Assembly (NCBI GenBank): GCA_009602725.1
Contig: WELB01000055.1
Coordinates: forward strand, 316,562-360,415
DNA from: Spirogloea muscicola
Taxonomy: Eukaryota > Streptophyta > Zygnematophyceae > Spirogloeales > Spirogloeaceae
Direction: 5' to 3'
DNA: 43,854 bases
Both the position numbers and the translations under genes were made by a program. The notes under the pieces were generated by a model. That model was not told the origin of the DNA. It made no database searches and was given only the letters and a program-made list of their open reading frames with translations. Positions 37,136-43,854 of this stretch are shown here, in pieces; position 1 is the stretch's first letter, and each line of letters opens with the position of its first letter.

Positions 37136-37949
37136 GGCTTTAGAAGGAAGACCATGTAACGTTGTTAGGTGGTCAGATCGTCACCACCGTGGGAAAGGCG
37201 GCTTGACGACTGCTGCGAGAGGCTAGCCTCCTCACCAGGTGGGTGGGAAAAGGCGCAACGTGGAGTCATGCACAAGACTGCGTGGAGCTCGCACAAGAGA
37301 TGGCGACGGAAGGCGACCCTATGTGGAGGCTCAGTTGATGGAGGACCTTAATCACACGCAGGACTTGGATTAGCCAGGAGTCGGCTCATCGTGGCCCAGA
37401 ATGTTGGGTAACTACAGCGGGTATTCAAACCTGCGACGTGCTGAGGCGGTCTGAATGGAAAGACTCCTTCTGCCAGACTCCTATGCCACCCTGTCGAAGT
37501 CAGGTGGCCAACGCAGCCAGGGATGCAACCAGGTACCCATGTTGGGTACCTGGGTACCTGGACCTGGAAGATCATCTGAGGGAGGATGCAGGAGGACGGG
37601 GGAGTGGTCGATATAGTCAATTCACCTTCTGACTCTTTTGGACTGTTAGTTTTGTACCGTCCAGCCCCATACTGTGCCTTCCATTGTTCGTACAGTGCCA
37701 CACGCTTGGGCATTGGTGGTCCGCTGATTGCAGGACCGAAGGACTCCTTCAGGTCACAATTGTTGGTATTGACTGAGAAGAAGGCTTGTCATGACTTTGT
37801 TGAGGAGTAGGTTGAGCACAGTTGTCGCAGATGAAATATATCTCAGCAGAATGAGAGCAGATACTATCAACCGTCCTCTGTGTATGCACGGACCAGACTG
37901 TATGCCTCAAATTTGGCATGCATAGCAACCACCCTTGTTTGTTCAAAAA
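37136..37949. other. Cellulose synthase 3' flank
   Basis: No gene recognised. A small perfect hairpin, AGGTACCCA / TGGGTACCT, lies near 37531-37553. Remaining frames are short and featureless. Confidence 0.5.
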
Positions 37950-39660
37950 CTGTACGGTCAAATGGTTTTTGACGGCAGGCTGCCATGTGTTGATGTTATG
38001 TTACTGAAATGGAGCAGCTGCATGCTTAACAGTGGCCAGTAAATTGAAAAGCTTATGGCCTTCAGGCAGAGATACTCTTCCAGTAGAGGGCAATGGCTGT
38101 GATTGGCCAGCCCAAAAATTTGTGAACAAAGTTTGATGTGGCCAGAAAGGCACTGAAGCACTCAGTGACTCAATTGGTCACTGGATGCTCAATACACCAG
38201 TGAGCAGCTGCAGGTCAGTGAAACTAGTCTCCAAGTAGCAGGCCTTCTGTCTGTAGCCAGAGGCTGCAGCCAAAGCACAACCGGCACGCAAGTTCAGGCT
38301 ACCTGGCAGACTTACAATCATCAGCAATGTCGTGAAGATTGTACCTGCAAGTTAAGCACACCAAGAAACGTACAGAGATTTTGTGATGGTTCATACTTGT
38401 GCTATCACCACAATGGTTAGACTTATGTGGTCTGCTTGACTACTCAGCTTAGTGATGGTCGCACAGACTCCTGTAATGCAGTGCAATGCTTGGTGGATGA
38501 CACGCCTGTACTTCTTCAATGTGTAGCAGTCTATTATGCATGCGCTTCAAAACCATCATCGGATGTGTATGTGCTACAAAGGCTGCAGGGTCACTCTTAA
38601 GATTGGCACCTGCAGATGGTGCCTCCATCTCCTTTGGCCCAATACAGTCAGATTCACTGCGTTTGCCAGTATATCATTACGGTACAAGTTCTACTGATGT
38701 TCTCCACTCGGTCCAGCAATCTACTCGGTCCAGTCTCTCGTTTACATTGGAGCCGGCCTAGGTTCGCCGGCACAAACTGCTCGTAAGGCGATAGCTTTCA
38801 ATTTGTGAATTCTTTATTCTGGGCTGGCCTCTCCAAGCCACCGCCCTCTCCTGGCCCTCCATCTCTTATTAATACACACGCATTCTCCTGGAGGCGTCTT
38901 TCTCCTCAGTTGCAGGGCGTTCGGCGCTCAGTGGCTCGAGCTCCTGCACCGGCTAGCGCCCATCGTGGTGACCTGACGACACCAGCAAAAGGATGCGGCT
39001 ACTAATAATAGAAGAGCAGCTGTGAAAGAACGGCGCTTCCACATTGACTGGTGGCTGTGAGAGGCCAGCCCAAAAGAAAGGCAGCCAAGTGCATGTACAA
39101 GGTGTTCATGACGGAGCCACAGACTAAGCAAACAGGTCGTTCTTAGACACCAAAGGGAGCAGGCCAACTCAATGCGGAGGCTCTCCCGCCCAGGTGAATC
39201 GCATGTGCCTGTAGTCGCTGCAGCTATCAATGGCACATGCGTTGCAGCTGCATCAGAGAAAGCGCGGCCAAATTGACTTGTGGCTGCATCCCAGTCGCGC
39301 CCTGGTTGCAACCAGTGGCTATAGACAGGGGACCTGCTACCCCGGGTACTTATTCTCTGACCTGTGGCTGCTCAATAGCGAAAATTGAGCACCCAGTGGC
39401 CACTTGAGTCGCTGTGTGCTTCAGCGCCTTCCTGGTCCCTTCGAAATAGTTCATCCTTTTTCTGGGCTGGTCAATCACAGCCATCGCCCTTTTATTTTCT
39501 CCGAGAGGCCAGCCCAACAGGAGGAAAAGCTCATTCAGTAGAGGGCGATGGCTGTGATTGGCAAGCCCACAAGGGATCGAACAAGGTCCAAAAGGGCTGG
39601 AAGGCGCAAAAGCAAGAATCTGAGCTCCGTCACTTCTGCACATGGACGCTAATTAATCTT
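37950..39660. repeat. Repeat field built from the same modules as 9-14 kb
   Basis: Module copies include 38089-38125 (GGGCAATGGCTGTGATTGG then CCAGCCC), 38140-38285 (AAAGGCACTGAAGCACTCAG, GAGCAGCTGCAGGTC, AAACTAGTCTCC), 38821-38855 (GGGCTGGCCTCTCCAAGCC), 39045-39075 (minus copy) and 39330-39440 (minus copy with GTGGCTGCTCAATAGCG). A hairpin has arms 39464-39490 and 39541-39567. A GGTGTTCATGACGGAGCCA block near 39102 recurs at about 41829. Between 38300 and 38800 I see no gene and no clear repeat. Confidence 0.55.
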
Positions 39661-39984
39661 TAGTCAAACAAATGTGATTCGAGTAAGTAGAGGGCGGCAG
39701 AAAAAGCGTCGCCCTGTTGAGACCTGGATGCCGCAGCCGAGGCGCGTCCTGACCCCAAGTGCCCGACAAACGCCAACTGATGCTGCACAGAGATGGCATC
39801 TGTATACCTGAGCAAGCGACCGACGGCGTTGGAGCCGGGCTGCTCGCTCTGCTGCCCATTGTAAGAATGCAGCGCCCGCCATGGCCTTGGCGACGACGGC
39901 GGCTGCGATAGCGGCGTCGGCAGCAGCGGCGGCGGCAGCGACTGGGAAGCGACCGGACTAGGAGGGCCCGAAGGTGTTGAGAAT

Positions 39985-40552
39985 GAAGCGACTCTTGCTC
40001 TGCCTGCCCTCGACTTTCTTGATCTGCAACCTGAACCTGCTGTTCACGATCTACATTTTGTACCTGTCCTTCATGTCTTACAGCTACTTCCTGTCTTGAG
40101 GTAGGAGGACTGGCAGATCGTCCTCGCCTTGGTGCAAATGCGGACGCAGACGCAGACATGGTCACAAAGAGTTCAGAGTAACACAAAGGCTTGCCTGATT
40201 ACACACAGAGCCGGCGAGCACTCAGCTCCACCTGGCCACACACACAGCACCGTCTTGCCACACACAGAGCCGCCGCGCAGGCAGCGCCGCCTAGTCGCAC
40301 ACAGAGCCGCCGCGCATGCAGCGCCGCCTCGCCGCACACAGAGCCGCCGCGCACACAGCGCCGCCTTGCAGCACACAGAGCCGCAGCGCACACAGCGCCG
40401 CTTCGCCGCACTCAGAGCCACAAGATTGTTCAGGCCAATAATGTCATCTGCCGGGGCCTCCCTTATCTAGGGAGACTCTCATCGGCCTAGCAGAATGAGC
40501 GGAATGGGTGATTCTACCGACCCACTGATTCACCATATATCTATATTCAACA
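39985..40552. mobile_element. Probable solo LTR inserted in the left LTR
   Basis: The insertion starts TGAAGC and ends TTCAACA (TG...CA) and is flanked by the 5-base direct repeat GAGAA (39980-39984 and 40553-40557). The right LTR shows the uninterrupted site. A 5-base duplication with TG...CA ends is the LTR-integrase signature. No internal coding region is present, so a solo LTR is the simplest reading. It contains the tandem array at about 40200-40430. Confidence 0.6.
40200..40430. repeat. Tandem array, period about 36 bases
   Basis: Imperfect units beginning ACACAGAGCCGCCGCGCA and continuing with an AGCGCCGCC block, at least five in a row, degenerate toward the left. Frames through it translate into Ala/Arg/Pro/His-rich repeats on every strand and are not taken as genes. 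Confidence 0.65.
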
Positions 40553-40837
40553 GAGAAGAGCCAGGGCTGCCTGCCCTCCAGTGTCTTATTACCCCGGCCC
40601 GAATCACAGGGAAATCGAGCTCAAAAACCCTAGCCTCGTCTACCGTGATGATCTTACCGTGATGAGCATACCAAGGCGCTACAGCGCAGCTCCACACAAA
40701 ACAGCTAGACCTAGACCATATGCAGCTAGCAGTCAAGAGTTTAAAAAGTACACTCTTTCCACACTCCCACTCTGGCCAGTATGGGTCTAGCAAACCAAGT
40801 CGGTATTTTCGACCTGTCAGAACACCTTGACAACAAG

Positions 40838-41030
40838 TTGACATTGTACACCAGCTTGTAGTCAATCACCTTCTTGCGCTCCAGCTGATCCATCAGCTCC
40901 CACTGCTCCGCAGGATACTGGACTTTGTCCACCCACTTGCAGTCGATCCTTCTGCACAACTGCTGATTCCTCAGCTCCCACTGTTCCGCAGAGTACCTGA
41001 CCTGGTACACCACTTGCAGTCGCAGCCAAT
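40838..41030 (-). repeat. Degenerate 81-base tandem repeat inside the LTR element
   Basis: Read on the minus strand it gives a ~27-residue peptide repeat, with YSAEQWELRNQQL in one unit and YPAEQWELMDQL in the next, and a third partial unit starting at YKLVYNV. The block is open in one frame without stops. Its protein origin is not recognised. Confidence 0.5.
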
Positions 41031-41139
41031 TGCCTCTTCAGCGATACTGCTGTCCTGTGCTCCCAGGGAATTGGTCAATACCACGACACATCCAAGTAGA
41101 CCCTGTCGAGACAGATCACCGACTCCGGCTGGTCCTGCA

Positions 41140-41581
41140 CTACAGCGCTTCAGCATGGTAGATCGCCAGTGCAGTACTGCCTGACTCCTGCGTCACTTGT
41201 TGCCGCTGCTTCCCTGACCGCTGCACCACTAAACGCAGAGGACACTGCGCCTTCCGATGCCCAGGCTGTTTACAGCAATGCCAGATGACCTTGTCCTTGG
41301 TCACCACACTGTTCTCAGCCTGCTCCTGGCGCACCAGCTTCCTCCGATCTTGCGCACCGCTTGCCGTCGGCAAGACTTGCGTCAGATGGTACTGGTCCAG
41401 GTACGCCAAGACCGCAGCGTCCCGCTCCTCCCACTCCTGGCGAGCTTTGACGGCTGCCTCCGGCCCGGGCATCTCCTCCGAGATGACGCCCCACAGGCAA
41501 CACGCCTGCAGCATCACCTCCACCTTGCTCCGCCATGTCCGCCAGTCCTGCCCCTGGAACTTCTCGGTGCCACCTACCAGT
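41140..41581 (-). pseudogene. Partial gag of the LTR element
   Basis: Minus-strand frame directly after the primer-binding site. It begins with a gag-like FQGQDWRTWRSKVEVML segment, continues with helical sequence (KARQEWEERDAAVLAYL) and ends with a zinc-knuckle-like IWHCCKQPGHRKAQC. In the knuckle the first cysteine of CX2CX4HX4C is missing or shifted, so metal binding is doubtful. It stops at 41140 with no pol region following. Gag packages element RNA in copia-type retrotransposons; this copy looks dead. Confidence 0.6.
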
Positions 41582-41593
41582 CCTCTGATACCT
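41582..41593 (-). other. Primer-binding-site-like sequence of the LTR element
   Basis: Immediately inside the right LTR. On the minus strand it reads AGGTATCAGAGG, which matches 10 of 12 bases of the usual plant initiator-methionine tRNA site TGGTATCAGAGC. This fixes the element's orientation. Confidence 0.6.
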
Positions 41594-41761
41594 TGTTAGA
41601 ATGCAGCACCCGCCATGGCCATGGCGACGACGGCGGCTGCGACAGCCGCGGCGGCGGCAGCGGCGGCGGCGGCGACTGGGGAGCGACCGGACTAGGAGGG
41701 CCCGAAGGTGTTGGGAAGAGCCATGATTGTCTGCCCTCCAGTGTCTTATGACCCCGGCCCA

Positions 41762-42137
41762 ACCCAAGAAAGAAATGCGGCTGCTGATACTAAGGAATCG
41801 GCTGTTAACTGCCAGCCAGATGCATACAGGTGTTCATGACGGAGCCAAAGGCTAGGCATACAGGGCGGCCTCAGTACCCCGGTGTCAGCAGTAGGAATTC
41901 CAATGAGCTGAGGGGAGGAAGAGCAACCACGCTGCGCAAACCAGAGGCTGCTGCGAGGGCGCGACCAGCCCGGCGATGCAAAGCCATCGCCTGGGACCGC
42001 TGCCGGGTGCTCCTTGCACTTGTGCCCGACCCGCAGGGAAATCGCGGGAGCCTGAGCTGGTCGGCCAGCCCGGCAGATGAGCCGCTGACCTGGCAACCAG
42101 GGTGTGGGACCCATGCCATCCACCCACTCCTAGGTCC
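41762..42137. repeat. ~375-base insertion replacing about 20 bases of the right LTR
   Basis: The left LTR reads straight from CCCCGGCCC to the AAAACCCTA block across about 25 bases; here about 375 bases intervene. The insert holds a GGTGTTCATGACGGAGCCA block shared with 39102 and a GC-rich segment that is open in several frames. No site duplication is visible, so it may be a recombination product. Ends are approximate. Confidence 0.5.
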
Positions 42138-42204
42138 AAAACCCTACACCTCGTTTACCGCTGTCCGTGATGAGCATACCAAGGCGCTACAGCGCAGCTC
42201 CACA

Positions 42205-42296
42205 TTCTTAGCGCTTCCCCTGGCCCCCTTCTTGTACTCTGTCCATTCTTTTTTGGGCTGGCTTTTCCAGCCCCTATTCTCAATGGGCGACCACCT
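42205..42296 (+). mobile_element. 92-base hairpin-module insertion with a 6-base target duplication
   Basis: Flanked by TCCACA on both sides (42199-42204 and 42297-42302). The left LTR has the empty site with one TCCACA near 40695. The insert contains GTCCATTC, GGGCTGGCTTTTCCAGCCC and CAATGGGCGA, so it is a copy of the module repeated across this window. Confidence 0.7.
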
Positions 42297-42369
42297 TCCA
42301 CACAAAACAGCTAGACCTAGACGGTATGCGGCTAGCAGTCAAGAGTTTACAAAGTACACTCTTTCCACA

Positions 42370-43373
42370 CTTCGGAAACGTAAGACACGGATCACGCCAA
42401 GCGCCACAACGCTGCCGGAGACATCAACACGTAGCGCGGGTGACGGCCGCGCACGGGAGATTACCCATAAATGGCTTGCGCCAACACAGATACTCATGTA
42501 AGCGTTCATGGGTGGGTTATGCGCCCATACCGGTCGGAACGCTGCAGCACTCATTGATCCATTACAAGCTACTCTCATGTTCTCATGCTACGTTTCTTAC
42601 ATATTGCTTGATTTGCTTTGCGTGCTACTGGGCAATTGACGCCTTGTGGAATGGCATCTCATCGCAGCCAAAGGTACCCTAGTAACAATCACCAACTTAA
42701 GCACTTCGTCTCTATGAGAGAGGACAGATCTCAAAGTACAAACCTAACAGACGGCATACACTGCATGGGTCTCTGGATGGTGGGAGGAGGGGTGATGGAG
42801 AGGGGGTGTTTGTGAAGGGGAGCGTGGCGGGCATGCAAAACAGTCAATTTTGTCAGGTTGACGGTTTAAATGTCGTATATATGAAGGAATGAAAACACCC
42901 AGCTGATTTCAATTGCAAGACAGAACAGTGCACATGCACATGACACAACCAGCTCAAATGCATACAAAGTCTTCGACATTTTAATCATGCATGAACCAGC
43001 ACCCTAAAGTTCATGGGTCTGACATTGTGGACTATTGTGTGAAACCGTGATAGCAGGTTGCTTTAAGTTGGTGGTCAATCGTCAAAGTACAACGATCCAA
43101 TTGCCATATCTGAAGACCTGCACCTAATTTATTGTGAAGCCCCTCACGCTACCGTGCCCTTGGTGCGCTTGTACCGCCAGCAGCCTTGGTTGCCTGTAGT
43201 TTATTTTTGTGGGCCTTGTTGCATATAAGCAGCTGACAGCCTGCACATGCGTTCAGTGGGGCAGTATGTCTGACGATGTCAATGGTCAGCGGTCATTGGC
43301 CATCGGCAATAACCAGTTGCCTATGGCCAATGACCGATCGCCATGCCTATCTTGGACCATCTCTTGTTGACCT
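42370..43373. other. Intergenic stretch
   Basis: About 1 kb without a recognised gene. An imperfect hairpin lies at about 43289-43335 (GGTCATTGGCCAT ... ATGGCCAATGACC). The right part probably contains the 3' untranslated region of the minus-strand gene ending at 43374. Confidence 0.45.
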
Positions 43374-43655
43374 CTAGCAGTCGGCGAGCCCAAGTGCGGC
43401 AGCGGCCTCGTCCTCCTGCCAACCGCCGCGCTGCAGAGCGTCGCAGAGAAGAGCAAGCGACTGCTCCAGCTCCTCCACGGAGGAAATGCAGGACGAGGGC
43501 GCAGCTGCGCTGCTTGCGCCAGAGCTGGCTGCACTGCTGGTGCTGCTGCTCTCGGATGTTGCGCCGTCAGCGTCTGAGCCTGACTCCAATGGGCCAAGTG
43601 CCTCCATCACTTGAACTTCGCTCCACCCGCCCTTGAGAAGATGGGCAGCCAAATC
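43374..43655 (-). CDS. Last exon of a minus-strand gene with two GGW-type UBA-like motifs (partial)
   Basis: Reading from an acceptor CTGCAG|GATTTGG at 43655, 93 codons run to a TAG at 43374. Two similar 20-residue helical motifs sit at the ends: LAAHLLKGGWSEVQVMEALG and LLCDALQRGGWQEDEAAAAL. They are joined by a Ser/Ala-rich linker (SSSTSSAASSGASS). The paired motifs resemble UBA-like three-helix modules, so ubiquitin or protein binding is a guess. Upstream exons should lie toward or beyond the right edge, past the GA-rich repeat. The same frame is open for 26 more codons to an ATG at 43733, so a short single-exon protein is the alternative. Family not recognised. Confidence 0.5.
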   Translation of the reverse strand, partial: DLAAHLLKGGWSEVQVMEALGPLESGSDADGATSESSSTSSAASSGASSAAAPSSCISSVEELEQSLALLCDALQRGGWQEDEAAAALGLADC

Positions 43656-43773
43656 CTGCAGGGAGCAGTTGGACCAGCGGTGCCATTTCATCAGAAAAAA
43701 CCCATCAATTTGTGGCACACTGGAGCCGTGCACCTACCTGGCAGTTAGGCAACAACTGAACAAGAGGTCAAAT

Positions 43774-43854
43774 AGAGGAGAGGGAGAGAGGGGGAGAGAG
43801 AGAGAAGGAGGGAGAGGGGAGAGGGAGGGAGGGAGAGGGGAGAGGGAGGGAGGG
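43774..43854 (+). repeat. GA-rich simple repeat at the window edge
   Basis: Nearly pure purine (GGAGAGGGAGGGAGGG type) to the last base, probably within an intron of the minus-strand gene. Confidence 0.85.

Larger units (their letters stand above)
39860..40763 (-). repeat. Left LTR (3' LTR), carrying a 568-base insertion
   Basis: LTR sequence is 39860-39984 plus 40553-40763, about 331 bases without the insertion and its duplicated site. It pairs block by block with the right LTR: GCCCGCCATGGCC, GCGACCGGACTAGGAGGGCC, CTGCCCTCCAGTGTCTTAT, GGCGCTACAGCGCAGCTCC and AAAACAGCTAGACCTAGAC. Confidence 0.65.
39860..42369 (-). mobile_element. Internally deleted LTR retrotransposon, probably Ty1/copia-like, with nested insertions
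   Basis: Two direct long terminal repeats (39860-40763 and 41594-42369) begin TGTAAGAATGC / TGTTAGAATGC and end TTCCACA, obeying the TG...CA rule. Only 830 internal bases remain, holding part of a gag frame on the minus strand. A primer-binding-site-like sequence is next to the right LTR (41582-41593), and a purine-rich tract is next to the left LTR (40764-40775, minus-strand CCAGAGTGGGAG). No protease, integrase or reverse transcriptase is present. The five bases outside each end (CCCAT and CTTCG) do not match, so the target duplication has been lost or the copy is recombinant. The copia label rests on gag style only. Confidence 0.65.
41594..42369 (-). repeat. Right LTR (5' LTR), with two insertions
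   Basis: LTR sequence with about 375 foreign bases at 41762-42137 and 92 at 42205-42296. Outside these it follows the left LTR closely. Confidence 0.65.

Noticed and set aside
40200-40430. Possible CRISPR array
   Set aside because: Units abut each other with no unique spacers, and the host is a eukaryote.
40129-40490. Alternative plus and minus frames rich in Ala, Arg, Pro and Cys
   Set aside because: They translate the 36-base tandem array, which is open in several frames because of its composition.
39860-42369. Intact autonomous retrotransposon
   Set aside because: Only 830 internal bases remain, there is no pol, the gag zinc knuckle is degenerate and outer target duplications do not match.

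Overview
The window is nuclear DNA of a plant-lineage (streptophyte) eukaryote. It holds a full-length rosette-type cellulose synthase with the plant N-terminal double zinc finger, a plant-type tomosyn, and plant-type TTTAGGG telomere heptamers. All three large genes are split by many short GT-AG introns, with two probable GC-AG introns. The unusual N-terminal half of the cellulose synthase, LINE-like relics and GC-rich gene starts would fit a streptophyte alga, but the sequence alone does not fix the species or exclude a seedless land plant.

Layout. (1) 1-5589: GC-rich leader and a 16-exon gene for mitochondrial succinate dehydrogenase flavoprotein, plus strand. (2) 5590-7739: intergenic DNA, a small minus-strand ORF for a possible one-helix membrane protein, and its GC-rich upstream region. 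(3) 7740-14600: a repeat field with an inverted-repeat composite element, two decayed copies of a LINE-like C-terminal domain (one broken by four telomere-type heptamers), many copies of a GGGCTGG hairpin module, and a 537-base N gap. (4) 14854-24537: a 25-exon tomosyn/lethal-giant-larvae-type WD40 gene ending in a SNARE-like motif, plus strand. (5) 25911-29276: a nine-exon SNM1/DCLRE1-type DNA cross-link repair nuclease gene, minus strand, convergent with tomosyn. (6) 29277-30991: a 1.7-kb GC-rich divergent promoter region. (7) 30992-37135: a 17-exon cellulose synthase, plus strand. (8) 37136-43373: a second repeat field with a shrunken LTR retrotransposon carrying three nested insertions. 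(9) 43374-43655: the last exon of a minus-strand gene that continues toward or past the right edge.

The genes do not form a pathway or operon. They are unrelated housekeeping functions: respiration, vesicle fusion, DNA repair and wall synthesis. The only shared control suggested is the divergent SNM1/cellulose synthase promoter. The most notable signals are residue changes at normally invariant sites (SNARE zero layer, SNM1 metal motif, SNM1 zinc finger), a telomere-repeat insertion that exactly explains a broken reading frame, and nested insertions that can be dated against an empty copy in the same window.

Gene models were assembled by eye from splice sites, reading phase and family similarity. 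All exon phases join without internal stops.
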